From NCBI GenBank assembly GCA_911728435.2, contig OU452199.1, forward strand, positions 682,001 to 746,000: DNA of 64,000 nucleotides. The letters run 5' to 3'. The first letter of the stretch is position 1. Every line of letters begins with the position of its first letter. Shown here in pieces: positions 41,885 to 54,112 of this stretch. The notes under the pieces are model-generated. The model saw only the letters and a list, made by a program, of their open reading frames with translations, did not search any database and was not told where the DNA came from. Position numbers and translations under genes: made by a program. Origin of the DNA: Apoderus coryli (taxonomy: Eukaryota; Arthropoda; Insecta; Coleoptera; Attelabidae).

Positions 41885-43545
41885 AAGCGGTTTGGCCACC
41901 CCTCACTTCGACCTGCAGAAGATCTTTTGTGAATGACTCTAATGTATGAATTGCCCAGCTATCCCACACTTTTCATAAAGTTGATGATTTCTCTGGGGGG
42001 GTAAATTCCTTGCCTCGTCGGGTGTTAGGGTCACCGCTCCAAGGTGTTTTAGTCTTTTGCAGAAAAGTGCCATGCATTCGCAGAGCACGTGTTCTGTTGT
42101 CTCTGTTGCGTCTTCGCAAAACCGACAAGTGTCGTCCTCGGTTAGGCCCATCTTTTTGAGATGGTACTTCACTGGGTGGTGTCCCGTAAAAAGGCCTGTA
42201 ATTCGCCTTAGGTCGCTTCTCTCCAGTTGGATAAGCTTCGCTGCGTTGGCCTCTGAAGGTCACTTCTCCTATTTCAGCCGTAATGACACGGTCTTTCCAA
42301 ATTGCCTGAATCCATTTCACCAATGAGGAGTCGACACTCCTCTCTTCTAGTGCTCTACTGATGGATTCATGTGAGGTATTGTCAAAAGCACCCTCTATAT
42401 CAATAAAGGCACATAAGGATACTTCTTTTGCGTTAAATGACTTCTCGATGTCTTTTACTAAGCAGTGCAGGGCATTAATCGTAGATTTTCCGGCTTGGTA
42501 GGCGAATTGCCTTTTGTGAAGCGGTTTCCTATTTAAAGTTTCGCTTCTTAGGTATTCGTCTATTATCTTTTCCATAGTTTTCAGTAGGAAGGAGGTTAAA
42601 CTAATAGGCCTGTAGGACTTAGGGTCATCCTCTGGACGGCGTCCTGTTTTCGATATAAAGGCTACTCTAGTTTCCCTCCAAGCTTTGGGAATATGGCCGA
42701 GGATAAGGCTTGCTTTGAAAAGCCTTTGCAACGATGGTCCAGACCTTTCTGGAGGAGGGCCGGAAAAATTCGGTCCATACCTGGTGATTTGAAAGGCTGG
42801 AAACTGTTTATCGCCCATTCTATGCGATTTTTTGGGTCTATATGGTACCCTTGCCGTTCCGGTAGCTGCTGGAGTTCGTTCACAGATTCGCGATCCTGGA
42901 AAGTAAGTTTGTAATAAGACTCTAAGACTTTCCGACCGATCATTAGTAAATTGGCCATTTGGATCTTTGAGTAATCCTATGCCATTGGAGTGATCCTTCG
43001 ATAGGACTTTCTGCAGTCGCTGTGCGCGGGCAAGTTCATTGACCCCTTCACAAAACTGTCTCCAAGATTTCCTCTTCGCTTTCCGTAGTTCTTTATTGTA
43101 TTCCGTAAGGATCCTCTTATACTCCTCTCGGTTTCCAGATTGCCTTGCTCGGTTTTCAGCTGTCCGAGCTTCGGCTCTCATCTTAGCTAACTCTCTGTTC
43201 CACCAAGGTACGTCTCGTTTAGTTTCCTTTTGTTTTACAGGGCAGCTATTTTCGTAGGCACTTACAAATTATATTGTTTAAGTGCATGGTCGCTGTTTCT
43301 AATTGTTCCACTGAATCGAGGTGGAATGTGAGGCCTTCTAAATCTGACCACAGGTAGCTTTTGTATGTCTCCCAATTGGTCAGACTCGACACTCTATGTT
43401 CCTCGACGCGTCCTTGAGTAGCGAATATGTTGAACCTTATTTGTCGGTGATCAGACATTGAAGGTTCCTCAGACATATGCCAGTTATTAATTAAGCTATG
43501 TTCACGAGTTAATTCCATTTTTACGCTAACACATAATTGTAAACA
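41885..43545 (-). mobile_element. I/R1-like non-LTR element with internal deletion
   Basis: From 43545 down: the end of an endonuclease (EEPSMSDHRQIRFNIF), a long open frame with WRETRVAFISKTGRRPEDDP, SYRPISLTSFLLKTMEKI, FAYQAGKSTINALHCL and FIDIEGAFDNTSHESI. Near 42260 the frame jumps to the 3' end of the protein; in the adjacent frame this reads YHLKKMGLTEDDTCRFCEDA and ends AGQFIH at 41939. The RT catalytic box and the whole RNase H are deleted. The C-terminus matches the copy at 17999-18922. Confidence 0.88.
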
Positions 43546-44139
43546 ACACAAATATTGCTTTATTAACTAACAAAATGTTTGGTGCATGTTAAAGTCAACA
43601 AAACAAACTTTCCAGTGTAAAAATACAACAGCTGTCAGCTAACAACAATAAGTAAAGAAGGGCAAATATGCACAAAAATATGATATTATTATGCAAAAAA
43701 TTGAAAAATATGCAAAAAGATATATTACAAAAAATATTATACATTTACAATATTTTATTATAATAATAATAATAATGCAGCTTTTTACAAAAATATGCAT
43801 AAATAAACTGTTGCCCTCGAGGCACGAATAGCTCTCCATATTTAAGTGTAAAAGTAATAATTTTATGACCTTTTTGTCATTTATCTAAATTTAATAAATT
43901 TTTGTTTTGTTTTAGACATCAGCTATTTTTTTTTTTTCAGTATCGGGTTTTGTGCCTTTTTCTTCTCTTTGAAGGCACTATTTATACGCAGATATTTTAT
44001 ATTTCAGATCTAGGCCAAGTTCTTGAACGCAAATTAATTGATTTTTTTTAGTTTTATTATAAAATTTATTTTGCCCCCTTTTCTACTATTTACGAACGCC
44101 TATGTAAACAAAATTGTTATGCTGCATGTTGTAGGTTAT

Positions 44140-45402
44140 CTGTTAAGTGGTTTTTGAGTTATCACGGATACAAATTTTTTTCTGACCCTTTTATAGAATT
44201 TTCACGGACGCCTATGGAACATTAATTTTTGTCGTGTATTTTTAACACCAATTCAGCTAGTTACATATAAAATTTTTTACATTTTAATTTTTTTTATTTT
44301 ACCCCTTTTTTTACTATTTACGAACGCCTATGTAAATAAAAATTTTAACTGCATTTTTTAGGTTATCTTATATGAAAGCTATATATAATTTGCCAATTTT
44401 TTTGGTATATTTGGGAAACATTTTTTTTTCGTTTTTGACCCTTTTTAAGACTATTTTCGAATGCCTGTGTGAACTAATTCTTTTATGTAACATTTTTTAG
44501 GTTATATTCTATCACAACTATAAAAAATTATTCAATATTTGGGATTAGTTTAGGAACTATGATTTTTTAAATTTTTGAACCCTCTTTTAAACCTCTTGCC
44601 TACGCTCAATGTTCATCACCACCTATAAATATCCTGTAGTATTTTCGTACCAAATGTGGTTAAAATCCGTTAAGTGGTTTTTGAGTTATCACGGATACAA
44701 ATTTGTTCTGACCCTTTTATAGAATTTTCACGGACGCTTATGGTACATTAATTTTTGTCGTGTATTTTTAACACCAATTCAACTAGTTAAATATAAAAAT
44801 TTTTACATTTTAATTTTTTTTTATTTTACCCCTTTTTTTACTATTTACGAACGCCTATGTAAATAAAAATTTTATGCTGCATTTTTTAGGTTATCTTATA
44901 TGAAAGCTATATATAATTAGCCAATTTTTCTGGTATATTTGGGAAACATTTTTTTTTTGTTTTTGACCCTTTTTAAGACTATTTTCGAACGCCTGTGTGA
45001 ACTAATTCTTTTATGTAACATTTTTTAGGTTATATTCTATCACAACTATAAAAAATTATTCAATATTTCGGATAAGTTTAGGAACTATGATTTTTTAAAT
45101 TTTTTGAACCCTCTTTTAAACCTCTTGCCTACGCTCAATGTTCATCACCACCTATAAATATCTTGTAGTATTTTCATACCAAATGTGGTTAAAATCCGTT
45201 AAGTGGTTTTTGAGTTACCACGGATAGAAATTTTTTCTGACCCTTTTATAGAATTTTCACGGACGCCTATGGTACATTAATTTTTGTCGTGTATTTTTAA
45301 CACCAATTCAACTAGTTAAATATAAAATTTTTTACATTTTAATTTTTTTTTCATTTTACTCCTTTTTTTTACTATTTACGAACGCCTATGTAAATAAAAA
45401 TT
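44140..45402. repeat. Tandem repeat, about 528-bp unit, 2.4 copies
   Basis: The landmark GTTAAGTGGTTTTTGAGTT occurs at 44142, 44669 and 45198 (spacings 527 and 529). Each unit carries TTTACGAACGCCTATGTAAA and CACGGACGC(C/T)TATGG. The last copy is cut off by the non-LTR insertion. Confidence 0.92.
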
Positions 45403-46888
45403 AATAATAATAATAATAATAATTGCTTTATTGCCCAACAGTATTACATACCATTAACAGAGCACATTTAAAAAATATGATTATAACTATAAACACCACC
45501 ACACACCACGATACTTAATAAGAATCATTCAATACTCATAAGAAAAAGAAAAAAGAAATATATCATTCTTAAAAAATATACATTAACAACATCTTAACCT
45601 ACTAAATCTTACTATAAAATGAGGTAATCAAAAACCATGTTTTACATACATTGAGAAAAATAAATTAGCTTCGAAAATAATCAGTAAGATGACTGACTCA
45701 ACATTAATGTGACTGACCTTCTAACTAATGTCAGTGACTCAGAATAAATATCACAGCAGTCAGCAACAGAGTTAAAATTATCGCACATTGTGTATATGGG
45801 TGACCTTTCGTATAAGTTACTCCTCGCTCTCACATTATAAAACGGAAAATTATATCTTGAATTTATTCTAGGAATCAAAAAATTTATTTCAGCCAAGAGC
45901 TCTGAACAAGCTATTTTACCATGCAACAGCCGATAAAGAAAACACACGGAACATATCTTTCTACGCAGATCCAAGCTGAGAAAATCAAATCGTGTTGTTA
46001 ATTCACTATAAAGTACACCCTGTTCTGGATAAACTCCATCAATTTTAAAGGAAAGGTACTTTAGAAATTTCCTCTGAATTCTCTCAATGCAAACTTTATA
46101 GCAAGTATAATAAGGGTACCATATAAGAGAGCAGTATTCCAGCTTGGAACGGACATATGCGAAATAAACAGACTTTATGGCATTCACATCTGTAAAAGAT
46201 CTACAACTTCTCGTAATAAAACCGTACATCCTCAAAGCATCTCCAACCATAACTGTAATATGTTCCGAAAACGAAAATTCCCTGTCAAACAGAACTCCCA
46301 AATCCTTTATAGATTCAAGAACTAGCAAAACTTCATCACCTATACTGTACTGAAAACTGAGGAAAGATTGCTTCCGCGTGTACGTCACAACTTTACATTT
46401 TCCAGCATTTAAACACAATTTGTTACTCTGACACCATTCTTTAATTATGTTAATGGAATGCTGAAGCTGCAAGCAATCATCCACAGTTCCTATTTGTGAG
46501 AATATCTTGAGATCATCAGCAAAACACAACTTCCGGCAAGCCAATTCCCTCCCGAGGTCATCTATGAACAATATGAACAACAGGGGGCCTAAATTTGAAC
46601 CTTGCGGTACCCCAGAGCTTGCTAAATATTACGGAGAATCATACCCACTGATTGAAACATACTGCTGTCTCTGTGATAAATACGATTGAATAAGAGAAAC
46701 TGCTGAAGTTCTAAAACCGAATCTTGCTAGCTTACAAAGTAATATAGAGTGATCAATTCTATCAAAAGCCTTCGCAAAATCGGTATAGATCACGTCCACC
46801 TGCCCACGCTCGTTCAAAACGTTAGAAATATATTGCGAAAAGACCGCCAGATTTGTTGTTGTTGATCTATGGGAAAGGAAACCATGCT
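45403..46888 (-). mobile_element. Non-LTR retrotransposon, 5' truncated, with (ATT)n tail
   Basis: On the minus strand: HGFLSHRSTTTNLAVFSQY, VDVIYTDFAKAFDRIDHSIL, SGVPQGSNLGPLLFILFIDD, KLCFADDLKIFSQI, RSKLEYCSLIWYPYY and IERIQRKFLKYLSFK to a stop at 45681. A stop separates the two long frames near 46625. The 3' tail is (TTA/ATT)n, seen as AATAATAAT at 45403-45423. TTAAT at both borders (45401, 46888) may be the target duplication. Confidence 0.9.
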
Positions 46889-48208
46889 TAATGTTCCATA
46901 GGCGTCCGTGAAAATTCTATAAAAGGGTCAGGAAAAAATTGTATCCGTGATAACTCAAAAGCCACTTAACGGATAACCTACATCATGCAGCATAAAAATT
47001 TTGTTTACATAGACGTTCGTAAATAGTAGAAAAGGGGGCAAAATAAATTTTATAATAAAACTAAAAAAAAATCAATTATTTTGCGTACAAGAATTTGGCC
47101 TAGATCTGAAATATAAAATATCTGCGTATAAATAGTGCCTCCAAAGAGAAGAAAAAGGCACAAAACCAGATACAAAAAAAAAAAAACAAAACAAAAATTT
47201 AGATAAATGACAAAAAGGTCATAAAATTATTACTTTTACACTTAAATATGGAGAGCTATTCGTGCCTCGAGGGCAACAGCTAGTTTATGTATAAAATGAC
47301 CAAAAACAAGTATTTCCGGTGAAATTAAAACAAATTTTTTTTTCATGAAACTAATAGTCTCCATATATACATGTATTACATATATGATATGGAGAGCTAA
47401 AAAATGCAAAATATGCACTTTGCATAAATGCCCTTCTTTAACAATAAGTGCTGCCAAGGCTCAAAATTAAATAGTTGACCTCGAAACTTTCTAGTAAAAA
47501 AAAAAAAATAAGATTCATTGCACTGATTGCTTACAGCGTAAACTTTGTTGAATACAACATGAAACTACTTGTGTGCAAAATATAATATAAACGGAATTTT
47601 TGTTTTCAGCTAAATGGATTATCGAGAGTCCCTATGGGAATACCAGAGACAAATAGAATAAGAATGTTTTAACCAAAACAACACAAAAACAGTTATAAAA
47701 CATGATCAGGATTAGAATGACTGTACTATATCAAGAGAAATAATTGTGATATATACGTACAATAATTAATAAACAAAATAATAATAATAATAAATGAAAT
47801 ACCAGCTCGCCCTGCATTACCAACACATAAATAAGTTAATAATAATAATGAAAACAAGAAGGTTACAACCTTTAATAATTACTCAAACATTCAAATTATC
47901 TTTGGATGCCATTTTTCTAAGAAACATTTTACAAAACTACAATAACAAGCATGTACCCATTTCTAGATCAGCTAGAGAAAAAGAAACCGTCATGCCATAA
48001 CCTCAAATTTTATGAAATACCTACTGAAAAAAGCACATCGATATCTTGAACTGTTGACACGAGACAGGATCGTTTTCAATTTTGTGGATTTTAGACCCTC
48101 CCGTAACTTCTCTATTCATTTAAGTCCTATTTACGACTGCCAATGAGTCATTTATAGGTTTTGCAACTGCAAGAAGAAAAATTGTGTCGCAATATCATTC
48201 ATATTCAT

Positions 48209-48248
48209 AATGCTTATAGCGACTCCTTATATAGTCGCTATAAGCATT
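48209..48248. repeat. Perfect 16-bp hairpin
   Basis: AATGCTTATAGCGACT and its exact complement AGTCGCTATAAGCATT are separated by 8 bases. Confidence 0.85.
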
Positions 48249-48644
48249 ATTTTACATTGTACACAAACGGGTGCATTGGGTGGGGCGTAATCGTATACCA
48301 ATATGGCGTATTCTCCAGAGCCGCATTAACTATTTTTGCTTTTACTTTGCAGCTTGGGTTTATACTTTATTTTGAAATATTATGCAGTGTACAAAATACT
48401 TAAATATAGGTAATTATTGATATTTGATACCTAAATACAGGAATAAAAGACGTTAGTACTTTATAAATTATATATTAATACCCCTTAAACAAAACAATTT
48501 TATTTAAATGTTGCGCTATGCTTATCCACTTTATTTTTACTTAAATAATACATCCTGGTATTAACATATTTAGTCGCAATAGATTTGATCAGTAAATGTA
48601 TATGGTTATCAAACATTGATTGATCAAAACCGTGCACAACTAAA

Positions 48645-49090
48645 TAGGAAAAATATTACTATTTACAAATTCCTTTAAAACAAGGTTTATTATGAATCCT
48701 GCGGACAACTTTTCATTAGTAGCTACTACATGATTTTTTATGATCTTTTCGGATTGGAAGCAAACGTCTAAAACATCTTTTGAAGGAATTTGTAAATCCT
48801 TTTTTGCCTTCATTTTAATAAAAGAATAACACTTATTAATGCATCTCGACATTCTCTGCAAATAATTTGCTTCTTTAAACTAAAAACAACAAATCCAGCA
48901 ATATAAACAATAATGAATTTCGAAAATTCAGAAAATGGTCCAGCAAGATAATCATGATCTGGATAAATTATATTTGTGTACATTTCTCGTTGGTATCCAA
49001 TTAATTCGAGACACATATTCTGTCCAGATATGTCTACGAGCAGGATCTTTAGGAAATCTAAAAACCAAAATATGTTTTTAACACACATTT
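48645..49090 (-). mobile_element. P-element/THAP9-like transposase C-terminal fragment
   Basis: The minus strand reads VYIAGFVVFSLKKQIICRECRDAL, then after a frame change SFIKMKAKKDLQIPSKDVLD. The YIAG.V...L.....C..C...L pattern is characteristic of the C-terminal part of P-element-type transposases. No THAP domain adjoins it. Confidence 0.6.
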
Positions 49091-49745
49091 AGGGATCTTT
49101 TTTGCTAGAAAGTGATGAAAAAGTAGAGAGTTTGAGAGTAGAAATCAAGTAAAAGAATTTGTTAAAAAAAATAAACTACAATGCACGTGTCAATTGTTCA
49201 GTGCAGAAAGAAGAATGCTACCAGACTCCTATAACAATGTGTTTTAATAAGTTCGCCTAAAAAAACATTTGGTACATACCTATGAAACGTTATTCCTGAT
49301 ATTTTCTGGTCGATTTCACTTCTACTACTGCAACTACGCACAGCACAGGACACCATTATTGTATATTGTCAAATAACCGTCCAAAAAAACACGAAAAACT
49401 TAAGTAAACTTGTAAAATACTCGTAAATAACACTATAAACTTGAAAGCACGACAAATGATAGAGGTCGTATACCAATATGGCGTACCTGCACCCGCTTTT
49501 AGCCACGTTAGAGCGTCACCCCCCACCTCAATGCGCAATATGCAGGAAGTAACTTGACTTGACTTAAAATTCTGGTAGGCAATTGAAGTCTTGCTCAGTT
49601 CTTATTGAACTTGGACGTTCATCAAGTTCTGTTTGATTGAATGCCGAACCAGTTAATTAGAATTTTATAGCCCATACACTTTCATTATCTCATATCGTTC
49701 GGACGCAATGGTCTTTTCCACCTTTCGTCTTTCTGTTAACCTGGC

Positions 49746-49923
49746 CATTGTGTTTATTATAATATAGTGTGTCAGCGCTTAATTAGTACCATCATTTAAC
49801 AACAGACGGCGTTATCAACTTCAGTCGTTCATTAATAAATTTCTGGTATATGATAACGCCATCTGTTGTTAGTTGACAGGTACTATCCAAGCGCTGACAC
49901 ACTATATTTTAATAAACACAATG
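49746..49923. mobile_element. 178-bp palindromic MITE, TSD ACCTGGC
   Basis: CATTGTGTTTATTATAATAT ... GTGTGTCAGCGCTT is mirrored by AAGCGCTGACACACTATATT ... AAACACAATG. ACCTGGC occurs on both sides (49739-49745, 49924-49930). The ends and the CAGACGGCGTT segment are the same as in the 3.1-kb element at 55837-59398. Confidence 0.88.
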
Positions 49924-51029
49924 ACCTGGCTAAAATGAGTAATTAAATGACGTTTCGTCATAATTATATTACAAAAGAAAACTTTTAGAATTGATGAGGT
50001 AATATTATATGACACAGTATGTCGTAGGTAATGCAGAGGTATCACGTGAATTTAAACAAAGAAAAATGATTAGTTCTCGTTGATTATTTGAATTAACGCT
50101 GCCGGTTTAAGTGATAGTGATTTAACAGACACAGAGACAACAAATAATATTTTAGTAATAATAATTTGTGTTAATTGTTGTAAATAATTTATTAATTTTG
50201 TTCAAACGATACTGCCAATATTTTCTTGTCCATTTTATCGATCAGAATTAATTTATATTTTAATTGTTGAAGTAAAACGACCAATTTCACAATCTGACAT
50301 ATATTGAAGTTGACAATTGTAAGTCGATCGTATGTCGTATGTCAATCAGCCAAGGACCGCGCGAAATTTAAAATTTACATTTTTTAGCGCCTAGATCTTT
50401 TTAGATATCAGGATACATTTTAAATATTTTCAACAATTAAAATATAAAAACCACACATATTGTAACATTAATTTATAATCTACAAAATCGATGGTGTTTG
50501 TAGCGAAACAGCTATAATTTATAGAAAGAATGCTTCTGAATAAATCCTGCCGTGTCAAAAAATTGACGCAGCATTTGTCCAGATGCATTGTTTCTACAAG
50601 TTTAGTTTCTTGTGGAAGTTTACTGTCTAATAAAGCTTTATATTAAGTAATTTTTATCAATATATGGTTGGTGAGATATCCCTCGCCATCACCTCTGCCG
50701 TAGGATCTTTTTTTAATCAACAATTATCTCCTTTCATAGATATTCTAATCTGCTTCTAATAGATTCCAATGCCCAAGGCGCATTAACTAAATAGGTCGCC
50801 TCGATTGATCTTGAAGTAGTATGATATTTGCCTTTATAAAAAGATCGTTATACACAACATAAGTAATAGGTCAAAACGAGTTTTTTTTAAAAATGTTAAC
50901 ACAACTTTAAACAAAGCATAATTTAATAATAATATTCACAAAAACACTAAAATGTCTAAGCTCTTAGTTGTGGAAGTATAGTTCACAACACTATCATAAT
51001 ATGTAAAACGTCAATCTCAAAAACAATAA

Positions 51030-51120
51030 ACTAAATTTGCGCAAATCTAGTGGCCACAGAACTCCGGTCGCCGCTGACGTCACGACTCCCCCGTAACCAA
51101 TGCCAACATCGATTTAACTA
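51030..51120. promoter_or_regulatory. Isolated GC-richer segment with a CRE palindrome
   Basis: TGACGTCA at about 51076 lies in a segment richer in CpG (CGGTCGCCGCTGACGTCACG) than its surroundings, about 1.8 kb from TMEM14. A promoter or enhancer role is possible but unsupported by any gene start. Confidence 0.2.
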
Positions 51121-52163
51121 TGTTAAAAATCCCGTAATAATAGTCAAAGGCTGAGTAGTGTAAGTCTTTACCATATTAACCTGCTGGCTTGTCATGTCTT
51201 CTTTATTTTTTAGACTCTATTTCCTGTATAAAATATATTTTAATATAATTAAACTTCTAAAGCACGGTTTTTGTCTAATAGTTCACAGCATTTTACTAGG
51301 TGACTTCTAATGAACAGGAATGTGACATTAATGTCAATCTATTTTGAAGTATTACCAGAAATAGGTAATTCAAAGAGAGAGATAGCGATATTGATGGCAA
51401 AAACTTTGAATAAAATGACTATAAGAACAAACAAAAAAATAAAGAGCTAGTTTTGTTCGAAATCTAATCTCAATCAATGAAAATATAAAGCCTAAAAATA
51501 ATTTTTCTCGTCTCACCATATTATTTGTAGCAACGCCAATCGTACTTTTTTGCCACTAATGTCTGTCTTTTATCTCACTTTAGTCTCAATTGTTGCGTTT
51601 ATAACCGATCCATGAGTCAACGGTTATTGTTTTAAAAAATATTAAACATGGCCGTTAAAAACTAGTCTATTATAATAGTAAAGTTCTCTACATACACCAT
51701 TGAACATCATCATATTCATAGATTTATTAGAAAAACCATGTTTAAATCAAATTAATTTCTAGTTAGACAAAAATAAGAACATTATTTAGTTTAGATTTAA
51801 GTAGTTTAGTAAATTATTATTTTATTATTGGTGATATAATTAGTAATTATTTAAGCTTTAGCTATGAATCAAATTAAATTATCATTGTATTCAGCAGGAA
51901 ATACACGAAATATAAATTAATAAATGTAGCAAGATACTTACTTTGTAGCATAAAATTTGACAGTGCTGACATTTATATTGTCAATTAAAAATGCGAAATT
52001 ATAATGCAATTATCATACTTTTCGATGCTGCAAATATTTCAGTTTGAAACTACAAGCAAACACAAATAAATTATTTTATCTGGACTACAAAAGAAGTGAA
52101 CAGAAACAATGATCCTGTACGTAATTTGTTACAGGAACATTGCTGGTTATGATAACCTTTGTC

Positions 52164-52182
52164 TGTGTGTGTGTGTGTGTGT
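52164..52182. repeat. (GT)n microsatellite
   Basis: About 9 GT units, uninterrupted. Confidence 0.85.
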
Positions 52183-52893
52183 TCTGACTGAATATTGTTT
52201 ATTATAAGAAATCTTTAAACAAATACATAAATAACAAGTTTTAATTGTTGTTTTAGAATAAAAAAATGTTATTACAAAATAAAGTAAAGAGCCAAATGCA
52301 ATTTAAAAGGTAATAATTATTAAAATATAAGAAAAAAACGTAGTAAGAAACTTATTGTAGAATTTAGATATGTTCCTAAAATAAAATTATCAAAAAAAAA
52401 TATGCAATCAATATTGTGTGCAATTAATGAATATAAAAATAAAACACTTTCGAAATTATATTTAATTTGTTTGATTATGGTACCATAGTGTTACAATTTT
52501 ACACGTAATATGTAAGTATAATATATTTATCTATTAAAAGCGGAATATACAAAACACTTTTGAAAAAGTAATTAACACAAAAGTATATAACAAAGTATAC
52601 AACTTATTTTTAGTGTATTAATTAAGTTATTTAACAAATGCAACCTTTTAAAATACTCAAGTTATGTAGGTACATAGTACTTAAAGCGATATATTATATT
52701 TATCACTAAAATGAGTCAAACTGATGAACAAGAAATATAAAAAAACAACTTGTTTACACTAAAAACAATTCTCCTATATCTGGTTTCTAATAAACTAAAC
52801 ATTTTCAAAATAGTTTAGAGTTTTAACCTGTAATCTACCCAAAGATTCTTATTAAATCTTTGAATCTACCAATGTATTTATATAGACTATTAT

Positions 52894-53274
52894 CTAGGCT
52901 TTTGTAGTGGTTCCAGTACCATTAATCGCTATGTTACCCAACATAGCCAGCGATAAAAGTGTTACAACGCCGGCAGGCATAATTTTCCCCGAATTATAAA
53001 ATCGATATCCCATTACGCCAGTTAGAAGCAGAGTAGTAGCTAACTGCACACCATACTTTGACGAATCTTGACTTACTTGGAGTGCACCAAATGCTAGTGC
53101 ACCTCCGAATAGGAGCCCTGCTGCCAAGGATGGTACAGAGCCTAGAATATACGTGCTATTTAATAGGGACAAACTTAAAAATAAACATTTTAACGCACCT
53201 TTTTTATAGTATCCTACTATTCCTCCTGCTGCCACTGCTCCAGCATATAAAAATCCAGGGATATCAACTGGCAT
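52894..53274 (-). CDS. TMEM14 family membrane protein (exons 53199-53274 and 52894-53141)
   Basis: Starts MPVDIPGFLYAGAVAAGGIVGYYKKG and continues, after a 57-bp intron, with SVPSLAAGLLFGGALAFGA and later GVMGYRFYNSGKIMPAG. These are hallmarks of TMEM14A/C, small proteins with several membrane helices; TMEM14C works in mitochondrial porphyrin transport and haem synthesis. The intron (53142-53198) has GT and AG ends and a pyrimidine-rich tract, splits a glycine codon (G|GC), and removes 19 residues that have no place in the family, giving 107 residues (human TMEM14C is about 112). The intron length is a multiple of three with no stop in frame, so a retained intron would still encode a 126-residue protein. 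Upstream are the THAP locus and repeats. Confidence 0.92.
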   Translation of the reverse strand: MPVDIPGFLYAGAVAAGGIVGYYKKGALKCLFLSLSLLNSTYILGSVPSLAAGLLFGGALAFGALQVSQDSSKYGVQLATTLLLTGVMGYRFYNSGKIMPAGVVTLLSLAMLGNIAINGTGTTTKA

Positions 53275-53873
53275 TTTTTTTATTTTTCAGTAATAATTCA
53301 CTGGGTTAACTCTAATTCACAACTGAGTAAAACGTACACTGATAAATATTTACGCACAATGATACTGCATATCTGATTACGACCCACTTAAAAATATTTT
53401 AATATTTATCAAAATTTAAATAACATACTATAATTATAGGTTACTTCTTCCTCTGGGCTTTCTAAGTTAAATAGGAAAGCAGAGGAACATCTCGTAACTC
53501 ATAAGAGTTGAAAGGTTTATTATAAAAAATAACATGTTTATTTTGATTAAAAACTTTCGAAAGTATTAATTTTTACCTTTATAATTCAATCATACCTTGT
53601 TGCAATGTTGAGAAGTTCAATTTAGGTAAAAATATGCTTCTTTCACTTCACGCATTTGCAATAAAACTAATATTATTGTTAAATATGGAAATAATGCTTA
53701 CCCAAATGTTCAGCCTTGAACTGCACTTAGATTTGTTTTACTCTAAACAGCACAATTAACGATTTTGAATTTTCAAAACAAAAATAATCGCGTACTTAAC
53801 CTAAAAATTAAAATGTCATTTGAAATGAAAGATGGGTATTCGGTTCTTGGAACAAATCTTCCGTTTGGATAAT
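53275..53873. other. TMEM14 upstream region
   Basis: Expected to hold the TMEM14 leader and promoter on the minus strand. No TATA box or further exon was identified. Confidence 0.45.
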
Positions 53874-54112
53874 AGGGTTAATCTTTCGTAGTGATTGATC
53901 TGAACAAGTGAATGTGATTAAACTGAAAAGTCGAAAATGATTTCTTTCATGATATTATTATCCATTTTGAAACTTTTACAATTTATTCGTTTGATTCGAA
54001 ATCATATTCCAAGAATTCGAAATTATTATATCTCTCATCATTCAATACTTTTAGAGGTTAACTGAATAAACTAACCGGTACCTAGCGGTTGATCAGTAAG
54101 CAGCAATAACCA
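53874..54112. repeat. Truncated copy of the AGGGTTATTCTTTCG MITE
   Basis: AGGGTTAATCTTTCGTAGTG through CGGTTGATCAGTAAGC is an inverted, diverged copy of 59075-59394 with an internal deletion of about 95 bp and no second end. Confidence 0.75.

Larger units (their letters stand above)
43653..47440. mobile_element. Large hAT-like non-autonomous element with inverted arms
   Basis: The ends TAAAGAAGGGCAAATATGC (left) and, reversed, TAAAGAAGGGCATTTATGC (right) are flanked by the 8-bp duplication ACAATAAG (43645-43652, 47441-47448), as expected for hAT. About 0.4-kb subterminal arms (43806-44231 and 46889-47285) are inverted copies, sharing GCCCTCGAGGCACGAATAGC and TATCCGTGATAACTC words. Between them lies a 528-bp tandem repeat. 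A non-LTR element is inserted at 45403-46888. No transposase is visible. Confidence 0.85.
49931..52893. other. Intergenic AT-rich DNA before TMEM14
   Basis: Three kilobases with no exon or transposon that I can support, the least repeat-rich part of the window. It holds only the (GT)n run and a CRE palindrome. A 38-codon frame at 50531 (MLLNKSCRVKKLTQHLSRC) looks like a mitochondrial presequence but has no downstream exon. Confidence 0.55.

Noticed and set aside
41973..42260. C-terminal part of the 402-codon minus frame (TFRGQRSEAYPTG...)
   Set aside because: After the deletion junction this frame is the wrong one; the neighbouring frame carries the real C-terminus with CRFCEDATETTEHVLCEC.
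50531..50647. 38-codon frame resembling a mitochondrial presequence
   Set aside because: No splice donor or downstream exon, so it cannot be supported as a gene.
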